From positions 124,001 through 188,000 of the forward strand of contig NZ_BSKJ01000009.1 in NCBI RefSeq assembly GCF_030159595.1: DNA of 64,000 nucleotides, written 5' to 3'. This stretch comes from Pseudomonas putida. GTDB lineage: Bacteria > Pseudomonadota > Gammaproteobacteria > Pseudomonadales > Pseudomonadaceae. Made by a program: the position numbers and the translations under genes. This document shows, in pieces, positions 17,502 through 26,495 of this stretch (positions are counted from its first letter, which is position 1; every line of letters starts with the position of its first letter). Under the pieces are notes generated by a model that did no database searches, was not told where the DNA came from, and saw only the letters and a program-made list of their open reading frames with translations.

Positions 17502-19427
17502 ATGCGCAGCCGCCTGTTACATATTGCATCCTGCCTGCTGCTCACCGCTGCCACCTGCGCGGCGCAGGCCACCGACCTCACCCAGCAGCGCCAGTACTAT
17601 GACGAGGCCAAGCGTGCGCTGGCCAAGGGCGACAAAGGCCCGTACCAGCGTTATGCCCAGGCCCTGAGCGACTACCCGCTGACACCCTACCTGGCCTACG
17701 ACGAGCTCACCGCCCGCCTGAAAACCGCCAGCAACCAGGAAATCGAAGGTTTCCTCGCCAAGCATGGCGACCTGCCCCAGGCCAACTGGATGAAGCTGCG
17801 CTGGTTGCGCTGGCTGGCTGAACGCGGCGAATGGAATACCTTCGTCAAGTACTACGACCCCAAGCTCAACTTCACCGAACTGGACTGCCTCAACGGCCAA
17901 TACCAACTCAGCCATGGCTTGCGCGCCGAGGGCTACGCCACGGCAGACAAACTGTGGAACGTCGGCAAGTCGCAGCCAGCGGCCTGCGACACGCTGTTCG
18001 GCATGTGGGCGGCCGAAGGCCAGTTGACCGAGGCCAAGCGCTGGGAACGCACCAAGCTGGCGGCCCAGGCGCGCAACTACGCTTTGGCCAACAACCTGGT
18101 CAAGACGTTGACCACCCTCGGCCCGCAGGGGCGCCTGTTGGTCGACGTGGCGCAAAAGCCTGAGCTGCTCAACCAGCCGTCGCGCTTCACCCCGGTCAAC
18201 GAGGCCATGTCCGACGTGGTCAGCCTCGGCCTGCGCCGCCTGGCCCGACAGGATCCGGAACGGGCCATGGCGCTGCTCGACGACTACGCCCAGCGCATGC
18301 ACTTTTCCCGCGACGAGAAGGTGGCGATCGCCCGCGAAATCGGCCTGACCCTGGCGCGCCGCTACGACCCGCGCGCCCTCGACCTGATGACCCGCTACGA
18401 CCCAGAGCTGCGCGACAACACTGTCAGCGAGTGGCGCCTGCGCCTGCTGTTGCGCCTGGCCCGCTGGGAAGACGCTTACGAGCTGACCAAACGCCTGCCC
18501 CAAGACTTGGCCAGCAGCAGCCGCTGGAAGTACTGGCAGGCGCGCAGCCTGGAACTGGCACAGCCGAACAATCCGCAGATCCCGCTTCTGTACAAGACCG
18601 TGGCGCGTGAGCGTGATTTCTATGGCTTCCTCGCTGCCGACCGGGCACAAACGCCGTACCAGTTGAACAACAAGCCGCTGCTGCTGAGCCCGCAACTGGT
18701 CAAGAAGGTACGCAACACGCCCGGTATCCAGCGTGCACTGGAATTCCACGCCCGCGGCCAGATCGTCGAAGGCCGCCGCGAGTGGTACCACGTCAGCCGC
18801 CACTTCACCCGCGACGAAATGGTTGCCCAGGCACGCTTGGGCTATGAGCTGCGCTGGTACTTCCCGGCCATCCGCACCATCAGCCAGGCGCAATACTGGG
18901 ACGACCTGGACATCCGCTTCCCGATGGCCCACCGCGACACGCTGGTGCGCGAAGCCAAGGTCCGCGGCCTGCATTCGAGCTGGGTATTTGCCATCACTCG
19001 CCAGGAAAGTGCATTCATGGAAGATGCGCGCTCACCGGTGGGGGCCAGCGGCCTGATGCAGCTGATGCCAGCCACAGCCAAGGAAACCGCGCGCAAGTTC
19101 AGCATTCCATTGGCGTCACCGGCGCAGGTGCTGAACCCGGACAAGAACATCCAGCTGGGCGCGGCCTATCTGAGCCAGGTGCACAGCCAGTTCAACGGCA
19201 ACCGTGTGCTGGCTTCAGCGGCCTACAACGCAGGGCCCGGGCGCGTTCGCCAATGGCTGAAGGGCGCCAAGCACCTGAGCTTCGATGTGTGGGTAGAGTC
19301 GATCCCGTTCGACGAAACACGCCAGTATGTGCAGAACGTGCTGTCGTATTCGGTGATCTACGGGCAGAAGCTGAATTCGCCGCAGCCGCTGGTGGATTGG
19401 CATGAACGGTATTTCGATGACATGTAA
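17502..19427 (+). CDS. slt: Soluble lytic murein transglycosylase Slt70
   Basis: A 641-residue periplasmic enzyme that cleaves MurNAc-GlcNAc to 1,6-anhydro products. A signal peptide is visible (MRSRLLHIASCLLLTAATCAAQA). It is followed by a long alpha-superhelical U/L domain, then the C-terminal lysozyme-like domain with catalytic E502 (ITRQESAF), GLMQLMP and AYNAGPGRV. Its products are substrates for NagZ, which is encoded earlier in this window. Confidence 0.95.
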   Translation: MRSRLLHIASCLLLTAATCAAQATDLTQQRQYYDEAKRALAKGDKGPYQRYAQALSDYPLTPYLAYDELTARLKTASNQEIEGFLAKHGDLPQANWMKLRWLRWLAERGEWNTFVKYYDPKLNFTELDCLNGQYQLSHGLRAEGYATADKLWNVGKSQPAACDTLFGMWAAEGQLTEAKRWERTKLAAQARNYALANNLVKTLTTLGPQGRLLVDVAQKPELLNQPSRFTPVNEAMSDVVSLGLRRLARQDPERAMALLDDYAQRMHFSRDEKVAIAREIGLTLARRYDPRALDLMTRYDPELRDNTVSEWRLRLLLRLARWEDAYELTKRLPQDLASSSRWKYWQARSLELAQPNNPQIPLLYKTVARERDFYGFLAADRAQTPYQLNNKPLLLSPQLVKKVRNTPGIQRALEFHARGQIVEGRREWYHVSRHFTRDEMVAQARLGYELRWYFPAIRTISQAQYWDDLDIRFPMAHRDTLVREAKVRGLHSSWVFAITRQESAFMEDARSPVGASGLMQLMPATAKETARKFSIPLASPAQVLNPDKNIQLGAAYLSQVHSQFNGNRVLASAAYNAGPGRVRQWLKGAKHLSFDVWVESIPFDETRQYVQNVLSYSVIYGQKLNSPQPLVDWHERYFDDM

Positions 19428-19444
19428 GGTTCGCTGAGCCTGAG

Positions 19445-19480
19445 CCGGCCTCTTCGCGGGTAAACCCGCGAAGAGGCCGG
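19445..19480. repeat. REP palindrome with 17-bp perfect stem
   Basis: CCGGCCTCTTCGCGGGT and ACCCGCGAAGAGGCCGG flank AA. It lies between the convergent slt and MOSC genes and shares its GCCTCTTCGCGGG core with the REP at 2781-2820. Confidence 0.85.
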
Positions 19481-19494
19481 TGCAGCAAACGCAG

Positions 19495-20298
19495 TTACTC
19501 CAGGACTTCCACCTTCATCCCCACCTCAAGCCACCCCTCCCCATCCACTGCCAGGTTCTGCCCAAACAGCACATCCCCCTCTTTCTCGCGGAAGGTCTTG
19601 AGCGTGGCCATCGGCTCACGGTCGGGAGTACGCTCCCCAGTGGCCGGGTCAATCGTGGTAAAGATGCAGCGCACACTCGGCTTGAGCACACGAAACTCCA
19701 GGCTGCCTATGCGAACCCGCTTCCAGCCATCTTCAGCGAAGGGCTCAGTCCCCTGCACCACCAAATTGGGCCGAAAGCGCAGCATCCCCATAGGCCGGCC
19801 AATGCGCCGACTGAGCTCGTCAAGCGAGCCCTGCCCAATCAGCAACAACGGAAAACCATCCGGAAACGCCGCGCGGTCACTGTTGAAGCCATAACCATTG
19901 GGCAGGTAACGCGCGCGCTGCTCCGGGCAATGCACCAAGCGCACGGCCTTGCCCAGCAACTCGCTCAGCCAGGCCGCCGCTGCATCGCCAGCGTCCGGCA
20001 CACGCAACGTGTCTCGCCAGATGGTCACACCTCGCAGGGCGTCATCGGCAGGCGGTACCGCCACCTGCAATGGCGCCTTTCCGGGCGCCTGCAACAGCAA
20101 CTGGCCACTGTCGTCATCGCTCGCCTGAAGCTGGCCAAGTTGTGGCCATGCGCGCTGGGTCAGGAAGCGTCCATTTTCTTCCTCGACCACCATCCAGCGC
20201 CGGTCACCTTGCAACCCCAGCACCCCCACCGGTGAGGCCTGCAGGCTTTGCGCCTGCCCCGACTTCACCAGGTATCGATACAACTCACTGAGAAACAT
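19495..20298 (-). CDS. MOSC domain protein (YcbX-like)
   Basis: A 267-residue protein. The N-terminal MOSC beta-barrel domain (MFLSELYRYLVKSGQAQSLQ...GVLGLQGDRRWMVVEE) is followed by a C-terminal MOSC domain with the conserved Cys in LKPSVRCIFTTIDPATGER. Such proteins bind molybdenum cofactor and reduce N-hydroxylated compounds in other bacteria (YcbX). The window also encodes moeA and moaB, though not adjacent. The start was placed at MFLSELY; the upstream extension overlaps the cheV 3' end. Confidence 0.85.
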   Translation of the reverse strand: MFLSELYRYLVKSGQAQSLQASPVGVLGLQGDRRWMVVEEENGRFLTQRAWPQLGQLQASDDDSGQLLLQAPGKAPLQVAVPPADDALRGVTIWRDTLRVPDAGDAAAAWLSELLGKAVRLVHCPEQRARYLPNGYGFNSDRAAFPDGFPLLLIGQGSLDELSRRIGRPMGMLRFRPNLVVQGTEPFAEDGWKRVRIGSLEFRVLKPSVRCIFTTIDPATGERTPDREPMATLKTFREKEGDVLFGQNLAVDGEGWLEVGMKVEVLE

Positions 20299-20354
20299 CC
20301 CTGCTGCCTCGCACCCTACCAAAAAGCCAAGCTTATACCTGGCCGCCCCCGGAT

Positions 20355-21290
20355 TCACGCAGTGGTGGCATCCAGTAGCAGGCGCTGCTTGACCACGTCG
20401 ACCAAGCGATCAGGCTGGAACTTGGACAGGAAGTTGTCACAACCCACCTTCTTCACCATGGACTCGTTGAAACTGCCCGAGAGTGAGGTATGCAGCACCA
20501 CATAGAGTTGGCGCAGGCGTGCATCACTGCGGATCTCGGTGGTCAGCCGGTAACCGTCCATTTCCGGCATTTCGGCATCGGTAAATACCATCAGCAGCTT
20601 CTCGCACACGTCTTCCCCGGCATCGGCCCAACCCTTGAGCATGCGTAGCGCCTTCAGGCCATCACTGGCCACATGCAGTTTGACGCCCAACTGGGACAAG
20701 GTGTCGCGCAATTGCGCCAGAGCCACGCTGGAGTCGTCCACCAGCAGCACCTCACGGCCACGGGCCCGGGCCAGCACCGGGTCGGCAAGTTTATCGCCAG
20801 AGACCCGAGCGTTGTACGGCACGATCTCGGCCAGCACCTTCTCCACGTCGATCACCTCCACCAGCTTGTCATCGACCTTGGTGATGGCGGTCAGGTAGTG
20901 TTGGCGCCCGGCGCTGGAAGGCGGCGGCATGATCGACTCCCAGTTCATGTTGACGATGCGGTCCACGCCGCCCACCAGGAAGGCCTGCACCGAGCGATTG
21001 TACTCAGTGACGATGATGGTGCTGTCTGGCCCAGGCAGCAGCGGACGCATGCCGATCGCCTGGGACAGGTCGATCACCGGCAGGGTCTGCCCGCGCAAGT
21101 TGACCACACCGCAGACGAAGGCGTGGCGTTGCGGCATCAGGGTCAGCTTGGGCAACTGCAGCACTTCCTGCACCTTGAACACGTTGATCGCGAACAGCTG
21201 GCGGCCGGCCAGGCGAAACATCAGAATTTCCAGGCGGTTCTCACCCACCAGTTGCGTGCGTTGGTCTACTGTGTCGAGAATGCCAGCCAT
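20355..21290 (-). CDS. cheV: Chemotaxis coupling protein CheV
   Basis: A 311-residue protein: CheW-like domain (about 15-160, ILMFRLAGRQLFAINVFKVQEV), then a receiver domain (about 180-305) with acidic pocket LLVDDSS and phospho-acceptor D238 (FTDAEMPEMDG). CheV links chemoreceptors to CheA and tunes adaptation. It stands alone, preceded by a consensus FliA promoter, so it should be expressed with late flagellar genes. The chemoreceptors at 28857 and 38536 are possible clients. Confidence 0.95.
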   Translation of the reverse strand: MAGILDTVDQRTQLVGENRLEILMFRLAGRQLFAINVFKVQEVLQLPKLTLMPQRHAFVCGVVNLRGQTLPVIDLSQAIGMRPLLPGPDSTIIVTEYNRSVQAFLVGGVDRIVNMNWESIMPPPSSAGRQHYLTAITKVDDKLVEVIDVEKVLAEIVPYNARVSGDKLADPVLARARGREVLLVDDSSVALAQLRDTLSQLGVKLHVASDGLKALRMLKGWADAGEDVCEKLLMVFTDAEMPEMDGYRLTTEIRSDARLRQLYVVLHTSLSGSFNESMVKKVGCDNFLSKFQPDRLVDVVKQRLLLDATTA

Positions 21291-21337
21291 TGGAAAACCC
21301 CCAGGCTTGAGTCGGAAAAGGTGAAATCATCCACCCT

Positions 21338-21364
21338 GTATCGGCGGCTTCACGCGCACCTTGA
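21338..21364 (-). promoter_or_regulatory. FliA (sigma-28) promoter of cheV
   Basis: On the minus strand, TCAAGGTG then 11 nt then GCCGATAC, which fits the Pseudomonas FliA consensus TCAAG-N14-GCCGATA. It lies 48 bp upstream of the cheV ATG. The rest of the gap up to 21641 shows no gene. Confidence 0.75.
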
Positions 21365-21641
21365 CCCTTGCGGGAAAATGCCGCGAAGGCAATTGATATC
21401 ACTTTACCATCATGCTTTACTGCGGACACGCGGGGTAAACCCAAGGGCACTGCAAAAGTTCCCCACCCTAGCCCAGCATCAGGGAAACCCTTAGCAGCAA
21501 TCGGGTGCAACCTGATGTTCGCGATATCCTTTAGCCATTAATGTGACGCCATTCTCACTGCATGAATGGAGTCAGGCTTTTGTTAGCTATCGTTTCGGCG
21601 TGCCCGTCCCCTGCGCCTACCCCACGCGCGGGGACCTGACA

Positions 21642-22151
21642 ATGGACACTGCCTTATCGTTCGATGACGCCCTGCAAGGCTTCCTGCTGGATGCCCAGGT
21701 ACTGCTGACCCAGGCCCAGGAATGCCTGCAGCATCTGGAACTGATCGACAATGATCTGGATGCCTGCCGCTGCATGGACAACGCCCTCGACAGCCTCGCC
21801 CGTCAAGCCACACGCCTGGGCCTGCGTGAAGTCGCCCACTACACCACCGCACTGCAACAATTGCTCGCCCCGGCCTGCCACGATGGCTGCCTGCAACGTG
21901 CAGCCCTGCCCGCGATAGGGGCCTGCCTTACCCTGCTGGCCTGGCAGCTGGAGCTGGTCGATACCCGGACTGGACGGTTGAACCTGGACATCGGCGAACA
22001 GTTGGTGCTGCTGGGTGAATTGGCGAAGGTCGTGCAACAACCTTTTGCATCAGCCTGTACGTCATGCGATGAGCAAGGCAGCGTGTGCATTCACCCGCAG
22101 GGTAAAGTGGCAGCCGGCGAGCGCCCTGACCGGTCTAACCCGGCGCGTTAA
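21642..22151 (+). CDS. HPt-like helical protein lacking the phospho-histidine
   Basis: A 169-residue protein starting MDTALSFDDALQGFLLDAQV after a GGGGA site. Residues about 8-75 follow the pattern of a CheA-type HPt domain (FLLDAQVLLTQAQECLQHLE, then a helix ending ARQATRLGLREVAHY). At the position of the phosphorylated His (A-H-x-x-K-G) it has NALDSLARQA, so phosphotransfer is unlikely. The C-terminal tail is Cys-rich (CTSCDEQGSVC). It may be an inhibitor or scaffold of a phosphorelay. It is divergent from cheV and upstream of a two-component pair. The HPt resemblance is my inference. Confidence 0.65.
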   Translation: MDTALSFDDALQGFLLDAQVLLTQAQECLQHLELIDNDLDACRCMDNALDSLARQATRLGLREVAHYTTALQQLLAPACHDGCLQRAALPAIGACLTLLAWQLELVDTRTGRLNLDIGEQLVLLGELAKVVQQPFASACTSCDEQGSVCIHPQGKVAAGERPDRSNPAR

Positions 22152-22516
22152 CTTGTATAAAGTGCAACTAAGCACCTGTATTCAAGCCCCACCATGGTCA
22201 AACTTGGAAAGTTCTACAGGTTTTCGGTGGACCACCTTGAACCCTGGCCGCGCTAGTTGCAGCACAAGTATGACCCACGCGATAAAAGGGTGGCACTTTG
22301 CTACCCGAAAATGCCAGACCAGCAGGCGTTTCAAAGCGTTTCCCAGCCGCGACCGATGCAGTGCGAAGTGGTAATATGCGCCCCCACAAAGGCTTGCAAC
22401 CTGAAGCAAGGTTGCACGATCACATACTCGAAAAAACATCGAAAGTACTGCGCCAAAGCCTCTGAGCAGCATTGTGCAAGGCCTCCATCAGCAATACTTC
22501 AGTGGCTTCCCTATCT
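22152..22516. other. Intergenic leader with small hairpins, no gene seen
   Basis: No supported ORF. It holds several small inverted repeats: TGCAACCT/AGGTTGCA (22395-22416), a GGGTGGC/GCTACCC imperfect hairpin near 22288-22306, and GTGC/GCAC near 22163. It is less GC-rich than its neighbours. It is probably the 3' end of the previous transcript plus the promoter and leader of the kinase gene. Confidence 0.4.
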
Positions 22517-23413
22517 ATGTCCCCACGCTTGAAGACTTCTCTGCGTTGCTGCTCCCGCGCTGCCCTGCTGCGCTGGGCAACGGTCGGGCTGTGCGTGGCC
22601 TCGCTGGTTGCGAACCTGGCGCTGTACCTGACCGATCATGCAATCCCGGCCAGCCTGCTGGTGCTGCAGTTGGCCGCCACGCTGGGCGCCGCCATGCAAC
22701 TGGGTCTGGGCGCAAGGTCGATCAGCCTGCGCCCGGCCGAACTGGCCGAGCGCATGCTCAAGGTGCAGGAAGACGAGCGTCAGCATCTGAGCCGGGAACT
22801 CCACGACGACATCGGCCAATTGCTCACTGCGGCGAAGCTGCAACTGCAGTGGCTGCAGCGGCGTATGCCCGAAGAGCTGCAGGGCCACTGCGATGCGCTG
22901 CGCAGCACGCTGGATGACACCCTGGGCAATGTGCGCGATGTGTCCGCCCTGCTCAACCCCCGGCAGCTGGCCAGCCTTGGCCTGGAAGCCAGCCTGCGCG
23001 CGCACCTGGTACGTACCCTGGCCAGCAGCAGCGTGCACTGGAGCCTGGCGTGCAACCAGCGCCTGGGCGGCATCGACGAAGCCGTGGCCATGGCAGTGTT
23101 CCGCATTACCCAAGAGGCGGTGACCAACATGCTGCGCCACGCCCAGGCACACAACCTGGTCATCCGCCTGCAGCGCACCCCTGAAGGTCTGGCGCTGTCG
23201 ATCCACGACGATGGTCATGGTTTCATCCCTGCCCGGCATCCGGCCGAGGCAGGCCAGCGCGGCCTGGCCGGCATGCAGGAGCGGGTAACCGCATTGCAGG
23301 GCAGCCTCGATATCACCAGCCAGCTTGGCCTGGGCACGCAGATCGAGGCGATGTTCCCTTGGCCGCCGCGCACCCAGCAACGCGCCCGGAGTAATGCCCC
23401 CCATGACCTGTAG
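22517..23413 (+). CDS. NarX/DegS-type sensor histidine kinase
   Basis: A 298-residue kinase with two predicted N-terminal membrane helices (about 17-66) and no obvious sensory domain. A HisKA_3 dimerisation helix carries H96 in SRELHDDIGQLLTAAK, and a HATPase domain has ITQEAVTNMLRHAQA (N box) and HDDGHGF (G1). It pairs with the overlapping LuxR-type regulator (11-bp overlap). The start is uncertain: the ATG at 22517 lacks a clear ribosome site and a TTG at 22472 is in frame. The signal is unknown and may be sensed within the membrane. Confidence 0.8.
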   Translation: MSPRLKTSLRCCSRAALLRWATVGLCVASLVANLALYLTDHAIPASLLVLQLAATLGAAMQLGLGARSISLRPAELAERMLKVQEDERQHLSRELHDDIGQLLTAAKLQLQWLQRRMPEELQGHCDALRSTLDDTLGNVRDVSALLNPRQLASLGLEASLRAHLVRTLASSSVHWSLACNQRLGGIDEAVAMAVFRITQEAVTNMLRHAQAHNLVIRLQRTPEGLALSIHDDGHGFIPARHPAEAGQRGLAGMQERVTALQGSLDITSQLGLGTQIEAMFPWPPRTQQRARSNAPHDL

Positions 23414-24062
23414 ACTGCTGCTGGTTGACGACCATTCGCTGATACGCGCCGGGGTGCGCGCGCTGGTCTGCGACATCCCCGGCTATGACGTCATCGGCGA
23501 AGCTGACGATGGCGGCCAACTGCTCGAACAGGTGCGCACACTGGCGCCTGATATCGTCTTGCTGGACATTTCGATGCGCTCCACCAGCGGCCTGGATGCC
23601 CTGACTCAACTGCGGGCCAGCGGCAACACCTGCAAAGTGCTGATTCTGTCGATGCACACCGACCCCGACCTGATCATGCGGGCGCTGGAAAGCGGCGCCC
23701 ACGGCTATCTGCTCAAGGACACCAGCGCCACCGAGCTGGAACAGGCCCTGAGCGCGGTGCGTAACGGCGAGCGCTACCTCAGCCCGGCCATCGCCCACAC
23801 CGTCATCAATCAGGCGCTACGGCACACCAAACAGGGCAAGCAGGCCGCTGGCGAGCGGCATAACCTCACTGCCCGGCAACTGGAAATCCTGCGCCTGATC
23901 GTGCGTGGCAAGTCCACCCGGGAGATCGCTACGGGCCTGGGCCTGTCTATCAAGACAGTCGAAACCCACCGTTCGCAAATCATGAAGCGCCTGCAGATTC
24001 ATGACGTGGCTGGCCTGGTGCTGTTTGCCGTGCGCGAGAAGATCATCAGCCTGGACGACTGA
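23403..24062 (+). CDS. NarL/LuxR-family response regulator
   Basis: A 219-residue regulator: receiver domain with D9/D10 (LLVDDHS), phospho-acceptor D55 (VLLDISM) and K105 (LLKDTSA); then a GerE/LuxR helix-turn-helix near 150-210 (LTARQLEILRLIVRGKSTREIA, KTVETHRSQIMKRL). It is cotranscribed and probably translationally coupled with the kinase. Its stop overlaps the 3' end of the convergent lipid kinase gene by 17 bp. Targets unknown. Confidence 0.9.
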   Translation: MTCRLLLVDDHSLIRAGVRALVCDIPGYDVIGEADDGGQLLEQVRTLAPDIVLLDISMRSTSGLDALTQLRASGNTCKVLILSMHTDPDLIMRALESGAHGYLLKDTSATELEQALSAVRNGERYLSPAIAHTVINQALRHTKQGKQAAGERHNLTARQLEILRLIVRGKSTREIATGLGLSIKTVETHRSQIMKRLQIHDVAGLVLFAVREKIISLDD

Positions 24063-24933
24063 GCAATGGCGACCCGGCCGGCAGGTGCAAACGTAGCGCG
24101 GCAGGCCTGGCCTGGAAGCGCAGGTTGCCGGCCTGCAACGGTTCGCCATCGAGGTTGATATCCAGCCCTTGCGCACTCTTGATCTCGACCCAAGGCAGCC
24201 GGGCCCGAACGAACAGGCCATCGCCGGCCAGCAGATCGCGCAGGGCCCCGACCACCTCCTGCGGCGCAGGCAGGATGGCAATCTCCAGCAAGCCGTCGTT
24301 CACCACAGCCTCAGGGCATAACACCTGCCCGCCCCCGGCCTGGCGGCCATTGCCGATGCCCAGCGCCAGCAAGTCCCCCTGCCAATGGAAGCCCGGCCCC
24401 TGCAGCTCTACCGAGGCCGCCTGCAATTCGCTGAAGCGCGACAATCCAGTGAACAGATAGGCGGCGGCACCCAGCACTTTTTTCAAGTCTTCGGAGGTAT
24501 TGGCCGTGACCTGGCTGCCGAACCCACCCGTGGCCATGTTGAGGAACAACTGGTCGCCGGCCTGCCCCAGATCGATGGCCTGCGCTGGCGTATTGAGCAG
24601 CGCCAGTGCCGCTGCAGGCGCGAGAGGAACGCCGGCAGCCTTGGCAAAATCGTTGGCCGTGCCCAGCGGCAACAAGGCCAGGCTGGCCTGGGCGCTGGCC
24701 TGGCCCATGGCTTCAGCCACATCGCGCAACGTGCCATCCCCACCACCAGCGACAATATGGGTGTAGCCGGCAGCCAGCGCTTCGCCAACCAGTCGCTGGG
24801 CGTCCCCGCCCTCCCAGGTCACTCGCACATCCAGCGGCCAGCCGCTCTCGCGCAGGTCGTGCACGGCGCTGCGCAGCTCTTCGTTCATCGCCTGCTTACC
24901 GTGCAGGATCAGCATTGCCTTGCGCCCTTGCAT
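24046..24933 (-). CDS. Lipid kinase, YegS/diacylglycerol-kinase family
   Basis: A 295-residue cytoplasmic kinase. The nucleotide-binding motif VAGGGDGTLRDV is followed by LPLGTANDFAKAAGVP and the C-terminal LDGEPLQAGNL, all hallmarks of YegS (phosphatidylglycerol kinase in vitro) and DAGK_cat proteins. The start MQGRKAMLILHGKQ has GGAG 7 bp upstream; the longer frame covers the intergenic region and is rejected. Confidence 0.88.
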   Translation of the reverse strand: MQGRKAMLILHGKQAMNEELRSAVHDLRESGWPLDVRVTWEGGDAQRLVGEALAAGYTHIVAGGGDGTLRDVAEAMGQASAQASLALLPLGTANDFAKAAGVPLAPAAALALLNTPAQAIDLGQAGDQLFLNMATGGFGSQVTANTSEDLKKVLGAAAYLFTGLSRFSELQAASVELQGPGFHWQGDLLALGIGNGRQAGGGQVLCPEAVVNDGLLEIAILPAPQEVVGALRDLLAGDGLFVRARLPWVEIKSAQGLDINLDGEPLQAGNLRFQARPAALRLHLPAGSPLLSRPG

Positions 24934-25165
24934 AGCGCATCTCCGTGAAATTGACCAACCCAGATCTCGACCATGCACAGCCTCGGATCGTTGCATGTGT
25001 GTAAAAAAATACCGCAGCCGGCGCGGTCTTTTTCCCACACCCGGCAATGCGCGGCTATGCTCAGAAAATACACTTTTGACAAGTTTTTGACCCAGGCCAA
25101 CATTTTTTCCAGGGAGGTCAGCCTTTTGACTTCTGTTTGCTGGGCCAATCTCAATCCTGGCCATG

Positions 25166-25216
25166 GACGCGCCCCCGGCAGTGGTATGCACAACACTGCC
25201 GACGGGCGCGTCTTTT
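25166..25216 (+). terminator. Terminator-like leader hairpin before the glycosyltransferase
   Basis: GACGCGCCC...CGGCAGTG pairs with CACTGCCG...GGGCGCGTC (25166-25212), followed by TTTT, ending 32 bp before the gene start. Upstream in the 314-bp gap are TTGACA (25076) and TTGACT (25126) hexamers with poor -10 partners, so a promoter upstream of the hairpin is possible. It could be an attenuator or the terminator of a short RNA. No protein gene is seen in the gap. Confidence 0.6.
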
Positions 25217-25247
25217 CATCCGCAGCTTTCAGCGAGGATTCCGGGTC

Positions 25248-26495
25248 ATGCGCATTCTCTGGACACTGCCGTACCTGCCCTGGCCAACTACCAGCGGCAG
25301 CAAGACCCGGCAATACCACCTGATGCGCGCACTGGCACAGCAGGGCCACCGCATTACCCTGCTGGTGCAGTCGAAAATCCCGCTCAGCGATGCGGCCCGC
25401 GAAGCCCTGGAGCCGCTACTCGAACGGCTGATCGTGCTACCCCGTCGGCCACTGCACAGCCCACTGAACCTGCTGGCTTCGCCGATCATCGACTACCCCA
25501 TGCGGGCAATCATCAATGGCCTGTCCCCTTGCCTGCGGCACCGCTTCGAGCAATTGCTGGACGAACCCTGGGACGTGATCCAGATCGAGCACAGCTACAG
25601 CTTCCAGCCGTTCGAAAAGGCTCTGCAGGCCCGCGGGCTGCCCTACATGCTCAGCGAGCACACGCTGGAGTCAGTGATGGGCGGTGCCTGCCACGACCGC
25701 CTGCCGCTCTGGTTGCGCCCGCTCAATGCCTTTGACCGCTGGCGCTACCGGCGCTGGGAAAAACGGGTGCTACGCCAACCCACCGAGCTGGTGGCGGTCA
25801 GCGCTCACGATGCCGAGCTGATCGCGCAGATCAGCGGGCGCCCGGTGAACGTGGTGGTCAACGGTGTGGATTGTGATTTCTACCAGCATGTGCAACCGGC
25901 GCTGCACAGCCAGCGCTTGTTGTTCGTGGGCAACTTTGAGTATGGCGCCAACCTGGAAGCCATCGAGTGGGCACTGGAAGACATCATGCCGCAAGTGTGG
26001 ATGAGCAACCCGGCGGTGCGCCTGGCGATAGCCGGGCACGCCCTGCCGATCAGCTGGAAACTGCACTGGAACGACCCGCGCATCGAATGGTTTGGCTACC
26101 GCCCTGACCTGCGTGAGTTGCAAAAGCGTTCGGCATTGTTCTTCGCGCCGCTGCGTTATGCCGGCGGCTCCAAAGTAAAAATACTCGAAGCCATGGCCGC
26201 AGGCCTGCCGGTGATCACTACTGGTAAAGGTGTATCGGGCCTGGCCGCGAACAACGGTGAGCACTACCTGGGCAGTGATGACGGTGACCAGCTCGCCCTG
26301 CTGATCACCCAACTGCTCAACCAGCCTTGGCGCATGAACCAGCTGAGCGATGCCGGGCGGCAGTTCGCCCGCCAACGCCACGACTGGAGCGTGGCGGCCC
26401 AGCAACTGGAGAACGTGCACATGCGCCTGGCCCAGGCAGCGCCTGCCGAGGCCGCGCCGCTGGGCAGTGCCTGGCTGGGCCGCTCAACCAAGTAG
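25248..26495 (+). CDS. Group 4 glycosyltransferase (GT-B fold)
   Basis: A 415-residue protein. The N-terminal acceptor-binding Rossmann domain begins MRILWTLPYLPWPTTSGSKTRQYHLMRALAQQGH. The C-terminal donor domain contains LFVGNFEYGANLEAIEWALEDI, IEWFGYRPDLRELQKRSALFFAPLRYAGGSKVKILEAMAAGLPVITT, with the EX7E-type ending, typical of family 4 transferases. It probably adds a sugar to an envelope polysaccharide or lipid; substrate unknown. Monocistronic, overlapping the convergent moeA by 12 bp. Confidence 0.85.
   Translation: MRILWTLPYLPWPTTSGSKTRQYHLMRALAQQGHRITLLVQSKIPLSDAAREALEPLLERLIVLPRRPLHSPLNLLASPIIDYPMRAIINGLSPCLRHRFEQLLDEPWDVIQIEHSYSFQPFEKALQARGLPYMLSEHTLESVMGGACHDRLPLWLRPLNAFDRWRYRRWEKRVLRQPTELVAVSAHDAELIAQISGRPVNVVVNGVDCDFYQHVQPALHSQRLLFVGNFEYGANLEAIEWALEDIMPQVWMSNPAVRLAIAGHALPISWKLHWNDPRIEWFGYRPDLRELQKRSALFFAPLRYAGGSKVKILEAMAAGLPVITTGKGVSGLAANNGEHYLGSDDGDQLALLITQLLNQPWRMNQLSDAGRQFARQRHDWSVAAQQLENVHMRLAQAAPAEAAPLGSAWLGRSTK

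Noticed and set aside
22182..22472. 96-codon leftward frame in the gap before the NarX-like kinase
   Set aside because: No ribosome site, no recognisable motif, and hydrophobic/Cys-rich composition typical of a chance frame.
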